A stretch of 64,000 bases of DNA from Todiramphus chloris collaris (GCA_025345505.1 JANVCC010009742.1:1763537-1827536); one strand, 5' to 3'. Shown: positions 36,901 to 45,658, counted from the stretch's first letter. Made by a program: numbers and translations. The notes: generated by a model from the letters alone, not told the origin.

Positions 36901-37092
36901 GCTGAGGCCCGCATTGCCCTCGGCTGGGTCATCGTCGGTGGTCTTGGCCTTGCCACGGCCTCGACATTGTTCCTGACGCCGGTTGCCTATCTCCTGCTTG
37001 CCGGTTTCTCCAAGCCGAAAGCGGAAGAGGAAGCGCGGCTCGAGCGGGAACTTCTGGAAGTGGTGTCGCAGCCGCCCCTGCCCGCTGAATAG
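33955..37092 (+). CDS. RND efflux transporter, inner-membrane pump
   Basis: A 1045-residue AcrB/MdtB-type proton-driven exporter. Twelve helices in the 1+5, 1+5 pattern and two large periplasmic loops are present; TM4 has the proton-relay aspartates in LVLATGLVVDDAIVVLEN (key DD), and the TM10-11 region has GIMAKNGILIVEFANHLRDQG with the essential Lys. Start is GTG 33955, 8 bases after the adaptor. The upstream adaptor and downstream terminator (37114-37137) bound a two-gene operon. Probable substrates are drugs or metabolites. Confidence 0.93.
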   Translation: MSNSHGQSGSTFTALFIRRPVLALVLNALIVVAGLAAFYGVDVRELPDVDRPVVTVTTTFQAAAAETVDRELTAAIEGAVSRVSGVKSISSSSSFGTSRVTVEFNDGVDLNVAAADMRDAISRITNTLPEQADPPQIVKADANADAVMRLAVTSTTMAVEDMTVLVEDQIKDVLASVPGVADVQINGNRSKIFRIDIDQGKLASLGLTVANVRTALNTMAFDTPAGQINSSAQSIVVRATAPVSTPEDFENIIIKDRTKIRDVATVTLGPDIGTSTLRANGKTGIGLGIIRQAQSNTLDISKGVRTAIGQLQKTLPEGVDIRVTSDDADFINGAVHEVEIALGASVFIIILIIYLFLWDLRATLIPAVSMPVALIGTISAIYLAGFSINILTLLALVLATGLVVDDAIVVLENIVRRRNQGMGPRAAAVLGTQEVFFAVIATTVTLAAVFVPLSFLPGQTGGLFREFGFVLAICVLLSAVVALTLCPMLASRLLSASEAKHEDINHSPGLVRRVGGWFLEAYRRMLHGCLAAPWLVVLASLLFAGAAFGAFSLLKQELTPTEDRASAFLRITAPQGVSLEYLNDQMRQIETLIQPMRDSGEIQNTFSIAGQNGNTNRGFMVLSLATWKERHRSQQEILADVSKRVRNIPGIQVFAAQPNSLGIRGAGNGLQFAIVGTNYADLGTAAAKIVSALEKDKRFDRPRLTNEPTQPQLSVSIDRERASDLGIEITGLAEALQSVLDGYKIGSVYIEDRSFDVKLVSTTNPINDPTDLENVFMRTSDGRFVPMATIAKLTEVAVPPALTREQQMRSVAITAALSPDFALGDAYKVAQEVAAPLLPPGYRIIPLAEAATLGENSASMFVTFGFAILIILLVLAAQFESFISAVIVMATVPLGLACAVFAMVLTGTSMNVYSQIGLVLLVGIMAKNGILIVEFANHLRDQGRTVRQAIEEASNIRLRPVVMTMLCAILGGVPLVLASGAGAEARIALGWVIVGGLGLATASTLFLTPVAYLLLAGFSKPKAEEEARLERELLEVVSQPPLPAE

Positions 37093-37113
37093 GATTCTTA
37101 TTCATGCAAACAA

Positions 37114-37137
37114 AAGGCGGGGATTGCTCCCCGCCTT
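37114..37137. terminator. Bidirectional terminator between RND pump and ABC operon
   Basis: Arms AAGGCGGGGA (37114-37123) and TCCCCGCCTT (37128-37137) form a perfect 10-base stem with a 4-base loop, A-rich before and T-rich after. It serves both convergent operons. Confidence 0.85.
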
Positions 37138-37158
37138 GTTCATTCCGGCTGCGAATCG

Positions 37159-38145
37159 TTATTTCGCGGCGTCCGTAACCTTCGTTGTCCAAGCGCCTTC
37201 CGGCTTCTTGGTGATGACGGGATCGGAGCCGCCGCCGAGGAGTGTCTCCACGGTGCGCTCGGCCGCTGCCACATCGAGAACGCCGGTGGAGCCCTCAGTC
37301 AGCTTGTTGATCTCAGCCACCATGCGCTTCTGGTGCTTTTCGGTCTGCGCGCCGCTGGCATCGTTTTCAAGCACGATGTTGGCCGCTTCGTCCGGATGCT
37401 GGCGGGCATAGTCCCAGCCCTTCATTGACGCCTTGACGAAGCGGGCGAGCTTTTCCACCATCTTCGGGTCATCGAGGCTCTTCTGCAGCACGTAAAGACC
37501 GTCTTCGAGCGTAGCGACCTTCTCGTCCTCATACTTGAACGTGACCAGCTGATCGGCGGGAATGCCGGCATCGATCACCTGCCAGTATTCATTGTAGGTC
37601 ATGGTCGAGATGCAGTCCGCCTGCTTCTGGATCAGAGGATCCACATTGAAGCCCTGCTTGAGGACGGTGACGCCGTTCGGGCCGCCATCGGTCTTGAGGC
37701 CGAGGTGGTTCATCCACGACAGGAACGGATATTCATTGCCGCCGAACCAGACGCCGAGGGTCTTGCCCTTGAAATCCTGCGGCTTGGTGATGCCGGTCTC
37801 CTTGCGGCAGGTCAGCATCATGCCGGAGCGCTTGAACGGCTGGGCGATGTTGACGAGCGGCAGGCCCTTTTCGCGCGTGGCGAGGGCAGATGGCATCCAG
37901 TCGACGACCACATCGGCGCCGCCGCCGGCGATCACCTGCGGCGGGGCAACGTCAGGTCCGCCCGGCTTGATTTCCACGTCGAGATTGGCCTCCTTGTAGA
38001 AACCCTTGTCCTTGGCGACATAATAGCCGGCGAACTGGCCTTGCGTGACCCATTTCAGCTGCAGGGTCAGCTTGTCGGCCGCCAGCGCCGAGCCCGCCAT
38101 CAGCGTCATCGCCAGACCCATCGTCAATGCTATCGTCTTCTTCAT
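37159..38145 (-). CDS. ABC transporter substrate-binding protein (NMT1/THI5-like), probable pyrimidine uptake
   Basis: A 328-residue periplasmic binding protein with a clear signal peptide (MKKTIALTMGLAMTLMAGSALAA). The NMT1/THI5-like fold shows LQLKWVTQGQFAGYYVAKDKGFY, the motif shared by binding proteins of HMP precursors, riboflavin and pyrimidine bases. It is the last gene of the pyrimidine catabolic operon, so uracil/thymine or a related base is the likely ligand; this rests on context. Ends 22 bases from a strong terminator. Confidence 0.85.
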   Translation of the reverse strand: MKKTIALTMGLAMTLMAGSALAADKLTLQLKWVTQGQFAGYYVAKDKGFYKEANLDVEIKPGGPDVAPPQVIAGGGADVVVDWMPSALATREKGLPLVNIAQPFKRSGMMLTCRKETGITKPQDFKGKTLGVWFGGNEYPFLSWMNHLGLKTDGGPNGVTVLKQGFNVDPLIQKQADCISTMTYNEYWQVIDAGIPADQLVTFKYEDEKVATLEDGLYVLQKSLDDPKMVEKLARFVKASMKGWDYARQHPDEAANIVLENDASGAQTEKHQKRMVAEINKLTEGSTGVLDVAAAERTVETLLGGGSDPVITKKPEGAWTTKVTDAAK

Positions 38146-38171
38146 GTTTCAGTTCTCCTCTGTTCTTGTTT

Positions 38172-39281
38172 TTAAGTTCTGTAGGAAGGGTGCCAGAAAG
38201 TAACCGCCCGCTCGATGAGGGTAATAAGCCCGTAAGACAGCGAGCCCGCAAGCGCCGCAACAAAAATTTCCGCCCACACCATATCGACATTCATGCGACC
38301 GACTTCCGCCGAAATGCGGAAGCCCATGCCGACAATGGGCGAGCCGAAGAATTCAGCAACGATGGCGCCGATGAGGGCCAGCGTCGAATTGATCTTCAGC
38401 GCGTTGAAGATGAAGGGCATGGCGGCGGGCAGGCGCAGCTTCACAAGAGTCTGTCCGTAGCTGGAGCCATAAGTCTGCATCAGGTCGCGTTCCATCGCGC
38501 CGGATGCTGCAAGTCCGGCCACGGTATTCACCAGCATGGGAAAGAAAGTCATGATGACGACCACGGCGGCCTTCGATTCCCAGTAGGAACCGAACCACAT
38601 GACCATGATCGGCGCGATGCCGACAACGGGAAGGGCGGCCACAAGATTGCCGATGGGCAGCAGTCCCCGGCGCAGGAAAGGCACCCGGTCGACAATGATG
38701 GCGGCAAGGAAACCCGAACCGCAACCGATGACGTAACCGGCAATGGCGGCCTTCAGATATGTCTGTTGAAAATCCGCCCAGAGCGTCGGTACGGAACTGG
38801 AAATGCGCTCGGCGATCATGGATGGCGGCGGCAGCAGAATGCTCGGTACGCCAAAGCCACGGACAATGATTTCCCACAGGATCAGCAGCCACGCACCGAA
38901 CAGCACCGGCAGGGCGAGATTGACCAGCCGCTGGGCCTGCGGCGAAGTGAGTTTCAGGCCGGCCAGATTCTGCACGCTGAACCACGCGAGCAGCCAGGAT
39001 GAGGTCACCATGCACCAGTAGCCGATCGACGGTCCCGGCGGCTGCGGCATCGCGTGGAGCAGTCCGATAAGGCAGAAGGCGACCACATGGACAAGCGCCA
39101 GAACGACGATCAGCGACGGTATCGATACGCTCGTGAACATGGCAACGGCAGCGGCAACAAACAGGATGACCGGGGTCGAATAGGTGAGGGTGTCGAGAAC
39201 GTCGCCGCCGGACGATATCAGCAATCCGGGAACGGCAAGCAGGAAGGCGGCAATGGCCAGCGGGGAGCGGGATAGTCTCAT
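38172..39281 (-). CDS. ABC transporter permease with extended N-terminus
   Basis: A 369-residue BPD-type permease. The conserved C-terminal core (about 115-369) has the EAA-like cytoplasmic loop RDLMQTYGSSYGQTLVKLRLPAAMPFIFNALK (key G-x9-L-P), as in SsuC/TauC-type importers. The first about 110 residues add four extra hydrophobic segments that most such permeases (about 250-290 residues) do not have. It overlaps the next permease gene by 4 bases. Confidence 0.88.
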   Translation of the reverse strand: MRLSRSPLAIAAFLLAVPGLLISSGGDVLDTLTYSTPVILFVAAAVAMFTSVSIPSLIVVLALVHVVAFCLIGLLHAMPQPPGPSIGYWCMVTSSWLLAWFSVQNLAGLKLTSPQAQRLVNLALPVLFGAWLLILWEIIVRGFGVPSILLPPPSMIAERISSSVPTLWADFQQTYLKAAIAGYVIGCGSGFLAAIIVDRVPFLRRGLLPIGNLVAALPVVGIAPIMVMWFGSYWESKAAVVVIMTFFPMLVNTVAGLAASGAMERDLMQTYGSSYGQTLVKLRLPAAMPFIFNALKINSTLALIGAIVAEFFGSPIVGMGFRISAEVGRMNVDMVWAEIFVAALAGSLSYGLITLIERAVTFWHPSYRT

Positions 39282-40153
39282 GGCCGTACTCCCATGCGCC
39301 GGTTGACGAGCGTGGCCATCAGCCCGATCAGGCTGACCAGAACGGCCGCCATCAGCGCCGCTGCGATCAATGCGGCCCAGATCTGCACCGTCTGGCCATA
39401 ATAGGAACCGGCCAGCAGCCGCGCACCGATGCCCGCGACTGCACCGGTCGGCAGTTCACCGACAATGGCACCAACCAGGCTGATGGCGACGGCAATCTTC
39501 ATCGAGGTGAAGAGGTAGGGCATGGACGCCGGCCAGCGCAGCTTCCAGAACACCTGCGCCTTCGAGGCATTATAGGTGTGCATCAGGTCGAGATGCATGA
39601 TCTCGGGTGAGCGCAGGCCCTTGACCATGCCGACGGCAACGGGAAAGAACGACAGATAGGTGGAGATCATCGCCTTGGGCAGGAGCCCGGTGATATTGAC
39701 CGCATTGAGAACCACGATGATCATCGGAGCGATGGCAAGGATGGGCACGGTCTGCGACGTGATGATCCAGGGCATCAGGCTTTTGTCGAGCGTGCGCGAA
39801 TGGACAATGGCAATGGCAAGCAGGATGCCGAGCAGCGTGCCAAGCCCGAAACCCAGCAAGGTCGAGGACAGGGTGACACCGCCGTGATAAACGAGACTGC
39901 GCTTCGATGTCGGGCTGATATCGAACACGGTCTTGCGGATTTCCTCGGCCACCTGATGCGGCGCGGGCAGGACCGGGCGCTCCTGCGCCATCGTGTTGGC
40001 GATGAGTTGGCGGGTGGAGATCGTTGTGTTGGCGCGTGCGGCCTGATCCCGTTCGAACGGCGCATTGAGGATGATGGCGAAGGCATACCACAGCGCCAGA
40101 ATGGCGAGGAGGACCGTTCCAACGGGAACAACGCTGTTGCGGATGAAGTTCAT
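39278..40153 (-). CDS. ABC transporter permease
   Basis: A 291-residue BPD-type permease of the SsuC/TauC group. One N-terminal helix is followed by a loop of about 60 residues and then the five-helix core with the EAA-type loop LDLMHTYNASKAQVFWKLRWPASMPYLFTSMK (key residues A-x-VFWKLRWP). It overlaps the downstream permease and the upstream acetyltransferase genes by 4 bases each, so all three are translationally coupled. Together with its partner it forms the membrane part of the presumed pyrimidine importer. Confidence 0.9.
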   Translation of the reverse strand: MNFIRNSVVPVGTVLLAILALWYAFAIILNAPFERDQAARANTTISTRQLIANTMAQERPVLPAPHQVAEEIRKTVFDISPTSKRSLVYHGGVTLSSTLLGFGLGTLLGILLAIAIVHSRTLDKSLMPWIITSQTVPILAIAPMIIVVLNAVNITGLLPKAMISTYLSFFPVAVGMVKGLRSPEIMHLDLMHTYNASKAQVFWKLRWPASMPYLFTSMKIAVAISLVGAIVGELPTGAVAGIGARLLAGSYYGQTVQIWAALIAAALMAAVLVSLIGLMATLVNRRMGVRP

Positions 40154-40611
40154 GAATGCATCCCCGCTTCAGGCTGCCAGCGATACAGAATATCCGGCAA
40201 ATGTTCTTCATTGTCGCCATCGGTGCGGCGCATTTCGGCAAAGCCTTCGCGCCTGTAGAAGGACTGGGCACCAGTGTTCGCCACAAAGGTCCAAAGCTCC
40301 ACCGGTCCCGTGGCCTGCCGCTTGGCGTGATCCAGCAGCGCCTTGCCGATGCCCCTGCCGCGCCGGTCGGCATGCACGTAGAGTGCATTGACCATGTTGT
40401 CAGGCGCGAGCGCAACCATGCCGGCCACCATGTCATGGTCATCGGCGACAAAGACTTCGTATCTGGAAAAGACGGTATCGCAATAATAGTCCGTGACGTT
40501 GTCCGCCGAATGAATGCGCGGCATCCATTCCGTAGCGTCGATCCACGCATTGACGATAGCCGCGCAGTCGGACATGTCACGCAGTTTGGCGGCGCGGATC
40601 GTGGTCATCAT
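40150..40611 (-). CDS. GNAT-family N-acetyltransferase
   Basis: A 153-residue GNAT protein. The acetyl-CoA-binding motif A is seen in NALYVHADRRGRGIGKALLDHAKR (key RGxGIG), and motif B in YRREGFAEMRRTDG. It lies inside the ABC operon, 9 bases after the ATPase gene and coupled to a permease gene. The substrate could be a pathway amine such as beta-alanine, or an unrelated one; this is not shown by sequence. Confidence 0.88.
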   Translation of the reverse strand: MMTTIRAAKLRDMSDCAAIVNAWIDATEWMPRIHSADNVTDYYCDTVFSRYEVFVADDHDMVAGMVALAPDNMVNALYVHADRRGRGIGKALLDHAKRQATGPVELWTFVANTGAQSFYRREGFAEMRRTDGDNEEHLPDILYRWQPEAGMHS

Positions 40612-40620
40612 GCGCCCCGG

Positions 40621-41451
40621 CTACTCATCATAGGAATGGCCATGGCGCAGGCCCTCGCGCACCCGGTGGGCAATTTCGAGAAATTCCGGCGTCTCGCGGA
40701 TATCGAGCGTGCGTTCCGTGCCGAGATTGCAGTCGATGATTTCGTGGATACGGCCGGGACGCGGGCTCATCACCACGATCTTTGTCGACAGGAACACAGC
40801 TTCCGGAATGGAGTGCGTGACGAAGATCACCGTCTTCTGCGTCTTGGCCCACAGCTTCAGCAGCTCTTCGTTGAGGTGGTCGCGGACGATCTCGTCCAGC
40901 GCACCAAAAGGTTCGTCCATCAGCAGCATGTCGGGATCGAAGGACAGTGCCCGCGCTATGGAGGCGCGCTGCTGCATGCCGCCCGACAGCTGCCACGGAA
41001 ACTTTTTCTCGAAACCGGCAAGGTTGACCAGTTCGAGGTTTTTGGCGATGCGGCTCGCCCGTTCGGCTTTTGGCACGCCCATCACTTCCAGCGGCAGGGA
41101 AATATTGCCGCCGATGGTGCGCCATGGATAAAGCGCCGCCGCCTGGAACACATAACCATAGGCGCGATTCTGCCGCGCTTCGGATGGCGTCATGCCATTG
41201 ACGGAAATGGTCCCGGATGTCGGCTGTTCCAGATCGGCGATCACCCGCAGGAGGGTGGTCTTGCCGCAGCCGGATGGGCCAATGAATGAAACGAATTCGC
41301 CGCCATTGACCGCAAGGTTGATGTTCGACAGGGCATTGACCGGCCCGTCATTGGTCTTGAAGACCAGCGACAGGTCCTTGACGTCGATCACATTCGTTGG
41401 CGTCGCGTTTGGCATTGACTGGGCCTTGGGTCTGAGCGCGACGACTGTCAT
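40621..41451 (-). CDS. ABC transporter ATP-binding protein
   Basis: A 276-residue nitrate/sulfonate/taurine-type ABC ATPase. Walker A FIGPSGCGKTTLLR, Q-loop YVFQAAALYPW, signature LSGGMQQRASIARAL, Walker B MLLMDEPFGALDE and the switch His in IFVTHSIPEAV are all present. It powers the two permeases. Its ATG overlaps the dihydropyrimidinase TGA by one base, linking importer and catabolic genes in one operon. Confidence 0.94.
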   Translation of the reverse strand: MTVVALRPKAQSMPNATPTNVIDVKDLSLVFKTNDGPVNALSNINLAVNGGEFVSFIGPSGCGKTTLLRVIADLEQPTSGTISVNGMTPSEARQNRAYGYVFQAAALYPWRTIGGNISLPLEVMGVPKAERASRIAKNLELVNLAGFEKKFPWQLSGGMQQRASIARALSFDPDMLLMDEPFGALDEIVRDHLNEELLKLWAKTQKTVIFVTHSIPEAVFLSTKIVVMSPRPGRIHEIIDCNLGTERTLDIRETPEFLEIAHRVREGLRHGHSYDE

Positions 41452-42905
41452 CAGACACCCGCCGGTATGTTTTTCGGATCGCGCTCCACCTTACGCGGTG
41501 CCGTGAGTTCCTTCCACGTGGAAAGTGCACGATTGGCCGGCGCATTGGCCTCGCGTTCGACAAAGCGGCCGCTGCCGGTCGGGGCCAGCACTTCGCCGTC
41601 CTTGTAGGCGATCTGTCCGCGTGACAGGGTGATGCGCGGCAGGCCGGTGACCTCGATCCCTTCGAACACGTTGTAGTCGATGGCGGATTTCTGTGTCTTG
41701 GCGGAAATCACCTTCGATGCCTCGGGGTCCCAGATGACGATATCCGCATCGGAGCCCGGCAGGATGGCGCCCTTGCGCGGATAGATGTTGAGGATGCGGG
41801 CGATGTTGGTGGAGGTCACGGCCACGAATTCGTTCGGCGTCAGGCGGCCGGTGCGAACGCCCCTGGTCCACAGCACGGGCATGCGGTCCTCGAGGCCGCC
41901 GGTGCCATTCGGAATCTTGGTGAAATCGCCGACGCCAAAACGCTTCTGTTCCGTGGTGAAGGCACAGTGATCGGTCGCCACCACCTGCAGGCTGCCGGAG
42001 GCGAGACCGGCCCACAGGCCGTCCTGATGACTCTTGTCGCGGAAGGGCGGCGACATCACCCGGCGCGCCGCATAGTCCCAGTCCTTGTTCTTGTACTCGC
42101 TCTCATCGAGCGTCAGATGCTGCACCAGCGGCTCGCCATAGACGCGCATGCCCTTCTGGCGGGCGCGGCGGATGGCTTCATGCGCCTGCTCGCAGGACAC
42201 GTGCACGATGTAGAGCGGCACGCCGGCCTGATCAGCGATCATGATGGCGCGGTTGGCGGCTTCCCCCTCGACCTCCGGCGGCCGGGAATAGCCATGGGCT
42301 TCCGGTCCGTTGTTGCCTTCTGCCAGGAGTTTCTGCTGGAGATGGGCGACCACGTCGCCATTCTCGGCGTGGACCAGCGGCATGGCGCCGATCTCGGCGC
42401 AGCGCGTGAACGAGGCGAACATCTCGTCATCGTCCACCATCAGGGCGCCTTTATAGGCCATGAAGTGCTTGAACGTGTTGATGCCGCGTTCCACCACCTT
42501 CGGCATCTCGTCAAAGATCTGCTTGTTCCAGCCGGTGATGGCCATGTGGAAGGAATAGTCGGTGCGCGCCTTGCCTGCCTTCTGGAACCAGTCCTGCAAG
42601 GCTGCCAGCAGGCCGTCGGCGCCGGGAAGGACGAAATCGACCACCATGGTGGTGCCGCCCGCCAGCGCCGCGGCGGTGCCTGTGTCGAAATCATCGGAAG
42701 AATGGGTGCCCATGAAGGGCATTTCGAGATGGGTGTGCGGATCGATGCCGCCCGGCATCAGATAGCAGCCCGTCGCATCAATGATCTCATCGCCGGAAAG
42801 ATCCGTACCGATCTGGGCAATGATGTCGCCCTCGATCAGCACATCCGCCTTGTAGGTGCGGTCGGCGGCAATGATGGTCCCGTCTTTGATCACTTTCGTA
42901 GCCAT
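41451..42905 (-). CDS. hydA: Dihydropyrimidinase (D-hydantoinase)
   Basis: A 484-residue cyclic amidohydrolase opening the ring of dihydrouracil/dihydrothymine to N-carbamoyl-beta-amino acids, the second step of reductive pyrimidine degradation. The binuclear metal site has the HxH (H57, H59 in GIDPHTHLEMP), the carboxylated bridging K152 in FMAYKG, later HAENGD, HVSC and the aspartate in ATDHCAFT. The start is ATG at 42903-42905. Also called PydB/HyuA in other systems. Confidence 0.95.
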   Translation of the reverse strand: MATKVIKDGTIIAADRTYKADVLIEGDIIAQIGTDLSGDEIIDATGCYLMPGGIDPHTHLEMPFMGTHSSDDFDTGTAAALAGGTTMVVDFVLPGADGLLAALQDWFQKAGKARTDYSFHMAITGWNKQIFDEMPKVVERGINTFKHFMAYKGALMVDDDEMFASFTRCAEIGAMPLVHAENGDVVAHLQQKLLAEGNNGPEAHGYSRPPEVEGEAANRAIMIADQAGVPLYIVHVSCEQAHEAIRRARQKGMRVYGEPLVQHLTLDESEYKNKDWDYAARRVMSPPFRDKSHQDGLWAGLASGSLQVVATDHCAFTTEQKRFGVGDFTKIPNGTGGLEDRMPVLWTRGVRTGRLTPNEFVAVTSTNIARILNIYPRKGAILPGSDADIVIWDPEASKVISAKTQKSAIDYNVFEGIEVTGLPRITLSRGQIAYKDGEVLAPTGSGRFVEREANAPANRALSTWKELTAPRKVERDPKNIPAGV

Positions 42906-42967
42906 GTGTCCGTTCCCCTTATTGGTTTTTTGTCGAACATGTTGCTCTGTATGGAAATGGTATCCGG

Positions 42968-44215
42968 TCAGGTCTGGATCACAGCCGTTTCCAGAACAGC
43001 ATGCAGGAGGACGTCCGCGCCCGCGGCCGCCCATTCCTTGGAAATCTCTTCATCTTCATTGTGGCTGAGCCCATCGACGCAGGGACACATGACCATGGCC
43101 GTTGGCGCAACCCGGTTGACCCAGCAGGCATCGTGCCCCGCGCCGGAAATGATGTTGCGGTGGCTGTAACCCAGCCGCTCGGCTGCATTGCGCACGGCGG
43201 TTACGCAGCCTTGGTCGAAAGTGACGGGATCGAAATGTCCGGCTTCTTCGATCTTGATTTCCAGCCCGAGCTCTTTGGCAATCTTTGGTGCCTTCTCCTC
43301 GAGCTCTGCCTTCATCGCATTGAGTGTGGCAAGGTCGGGCGAGCGGAAATCGACGGTGAAAACCACCTTGCCGGGGATGACATTGCGCGAGTTCGGATAG
43401 ACGTCGCAATGGCCGATCGCGCCGACGGCGCTGGGCTGGTGCGCCATGGCAATGGTGTGGACGAGTTCAGTGATGCGGGCCATGCCCAGCCCGGCATTCC
43501 GGCGCATCGGCATCGGTGTGGAACCCGTATGGCTGTCCTTGCCGGTCAGCGTGATCTGCAGCCACCAGAGGCCTTGGCCATGGGTGACGACGCCGATATC
43601 CTTGCCTTCGATTTCGAGGATCGGGCCCTGCTCGATATGCAGTTCGAACAGTGCGTGCATCTTGCGCGCGCCCACCTCCTCGTCGCCCTTCCAGCCGATG
43701 CGCTCCAGCTCGTCGCCGAACGTCTTGCCCTTGGCGTCTTCGCGGGCATAGGCCCAGTCCTGCGTGTGGATACCGGCAAAGACACCCGATGCCAGCATGG
43801 CGGGGGCAAAGCGCGTACCCTCCTCATTGGTCCAGTTGACCACGACAATCGGGTGCTTGGTCTTGATGTTGAGATCGTTGAGCGTACGGACAAGTTCGAG
43901 GCCGCCGAGGACACCGAGTACGCCGTCATATTTGCCGCCGGTCGGCTGGGTGTCGAGATGGCTCCCGACATAGACGGGCAGGGCATCCGGGTCGGTGCCT
44001 TCGCGGCGGAAGAACATGTTGCCCATGGTATCGACGCCCATGGTCAGCCCGGCCTTTTCGCACCAGCTCTGGAACAGGCGCCTGCCTTCGGCGTCCTCGT
44101 CGGTCAGGGTCTGGCGGTTGTTGCCGCCGCGCAGTCCCGGTCCGATCTTCGCCATGTCCATCAGGCTGTCCCAGAGACGGTCGCCGTTGATCCTGAGATT
44201 TCCAGTGAGCGCCAT
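42968..44215 (-). CDS. N-carbamoyl-beta-alanine amidase (Zn-dependent hydrolase)
   Basis: A 415-residue M20-family amidohydrolase. The metal site is seen in VGSHLDTQPTGGKYDGVLG (His, Asp), NEEGTRFAP (Glu), and later HDACWVN and GLSHNEDE. By family it could act on allantoate, ureidoglycolate or N-carbamoyl amino acids; its place between dihydropyrimidinase and the aminotransferase makes beta-ureidopropionase (PydC-type) most likely. Start at ATG 44213-44215 after AAAGG. Confidence 0.9.
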   Translation of the reverse strand: MALTGNLRINGDRLWDSLMDMAKIGPGLRGGNNRQTLTDEDAEGRRLFQSWCEKAGLTMGVDTMGNMFFRREGTDPDALPVYVGSHLDTQPTGGKYDGVLGVLGGLELVRTLNDLNIKTKHPIVVVNWTNEEGTRFAPAMLASGVFAGIHTQDWAYAREDAKGKTFGDELERIGWKGDEEVGARKMHALFELHIEQGPILEIEGKDIGVVTHGQGLWWLQITLTGKDSHTGSTPMPMRRNAGLGMARITELVHTIAMAHQPSAVGAIGHCDVYPNSRNVIPGKVVFTVDFRSPDLATLNAMKAELEEKAPKIAKELGLEIKIEEAGHFDPVTFDQGCVTAVRNAAERLGYSHRNIISGAGHDACWVNRVAPTAMVMCPCVDGLSHNEDEEISKEWAAAGADVLLHAVLETAVIQT

Positions 44216-44230
44216 GTGAGAGCCTTTCAA

Positions 44231-45562
44231 CTATGCCAGGTTTTTCAGGACGTCGGCCAGTGTATCGAAGAGGTGCTCGATCTGGCCCTTGGTGATGATC
44301 AGGGGTGGCGATAGCGCAATGATATCGCCCGTGGTGCGGATAAGGACACCCTTTTCATAGGCATCGAGGAATGCCTGGAAGGCACGCTTGGTCGGTGCGC
44401 CTGGTATGGGTTCCAGCTCGATGGCGCCGATCAGGCCGAGGTTGCGGATGTCGATGACATGCGGCAGGCCCTTCAGGGCATGCAATGCATCGGCCCAGTA
44501 GTCGGAAAGCTCCGCCGCACGGGTAAGCAGGCCCTCTTCCTCATAGGTGTCGAGTGTTGCAAGCGCTGCCGCGCAGGCAACGGGGTGGCCGGAATAGGTA
44601 TAGCCATGGAAAAGTTCGATCATGTTTTCCGGGCCGGTCATGAATGCATCGTAGATCTGCTTGGAGGCAAACACCGCGCCCATCGGGATCACGCCGCTGG
44701 TGATGCCCTTGGCGGTGGTGATGAGATCGGGAACCACGCCGAAATAATCCACGGCGAAGGGGGTGCCGAGGCGGCCGAAGCCGGTGATGACTTCATCGAA
44801 GATCAGCAGAATATCGTTCTTCGTGCAAATTTCGCGCAAGCGCTGCAGATACCCCTTCGGCGGGATGAGCACGCCGGTTGATCCGGCCACCGGTTCGACG
44901 ATGACAGCGGCGATGTTGGAAGCATCGTGCAGGGCGATCACCTTTTCCAGGTCGTCGGCAAATTCAACGCCATATTCGGGCTCGCCGCGCGTGAAGGCGT
45001 TGCGCGCGAGATCGTGGGTATGGCGGATGTGGTCGACACCGCCGAGCGCATTGCCGAATGTCTTGCGGTTGCCGGAAATGCCGCCGACGGAAATGCCGCC
45101 GAAGCCGACGCCGTGGTAGCCGCGCTCGCGGCCGATCAGCTTGGTCTTGGTGCCGTTGCCCTTGGCGCGGTGATAGGCGAGGGCGATCTTGAGTGCCGTG
45201 TCGACCGATTCCGAACCGGAATTGGTGAAGAAGACGTGATCGATGGGGGACGGCAGCATGGCCGCAAGTCGCGCCGCCAGCTCGAAGACCTTGGGATGGC
45301 CCATCTGGAAGGCGGGCGCGTAGTCGAGTTCGGCAACCTGCTTCTGTACCGCCTCGACGATTTTCGGGCGCGAATGACCGGCGTTGCAGCACCACAGACC
45401 GGCGGTTCCGTCGAGTATTTCGCGGCCGTCGGCGGACTTGAAATGCATGTCCTTGGCGCTGACCAGAAGACGGGGATTTTGCTTGAACTGCCTGTTTGCC
45501 GAAAACGGCATCCAGAACGCCTCGAGATTATTGGTGCCCAATCCCAATGCCGATTTCGACAT
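44231..45562 (-). CDS. Omega-amino acid--pyruvate aminotransferase
   Basis: A 443-residue class III PLP aminotransferase. VFFTNSGSESVDTALKIA binds the cofactor phosphate, IFDEVITGFGR and the catalytic-lysine region ITTAKGITSGVIPMGAV follow. It matches beta-alanine:pyruvate transaminases, which turn beta-alanine or beta-aminoisobutyrate into (methyl)malonate semialdehyde, the last step of the pathway in this operon. Start ATG at 45560-45562 after GGAGG. Promoter region contains a RutR-type operator. Confidence 0.93.
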   Translation of the reverse strand: MSKSALGLGTNNLEAFWMPFSANRQFKQNPRLLVSAKDMHFKSADGREILDGTAGLWCCNAGHSRPKIVEAVQKQVAELDYAPAFQMGHPKVFELAARLAAMLPSPIDHVFFTNSGSESVDTALKIALAYHRAKGNGTKTKLIGRERGYHGVGFGGISVGGISGNRKTFGNALGGVDHIRHTHDLARNAFTRGEPEYGVEFADDLEKVIALHDASNIAAVIVEPVAGSTGVLIPPKGYLQRLREICTKNDILLIFDEVITGFGRLGTPFAVDYFGVVPDLITTAKGITSGVIPMGAVFASKQIYDAFMTGPENMIELFHGYTYSGHPVACAAALATLDTYEEEGLLTRAAELSDYWADALHALKGLPHVIDIRNLGLIGAIELEPIPGAPTKRAFQAFLDAYEKGVLIRTTGDIIALSPPLIITKGQIEHLFDTLADVLKNLA

Positions 45563-45642
45563 GTGACGTACGCCTCCTGTTTGCGGACATTGCCGCTTGT
45601 TTTGTGTTCCCGAATGATTGAACCTGTGGTGCAATCAAAAAC

Positions 45643-45658
45643 TTGACTAGTTGGTCAA
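45643..45658. promoter_or_regulatory. RutR-type operator, catabolic operon and tetR
   Basis: TTGACTAGTTGGTCAA differs little from the RutR operator TTGACCA-NN-TGGTCAA: one half is perfect except at one base, and the whole is a near-palindrome. It lies between the divergent aminotransferase operon and the TetR gene, 80 and 105 bases from their starts. Confidence 0.7.

Noticed and set aside
41967-44314. Long plus-strand open frames (400 and 437 codons)
   Set aside because: They mirror the dihydropyrimidinase and amidase genes on the other strand; the coding strand has intact metal sites and ribosome-binding sites.
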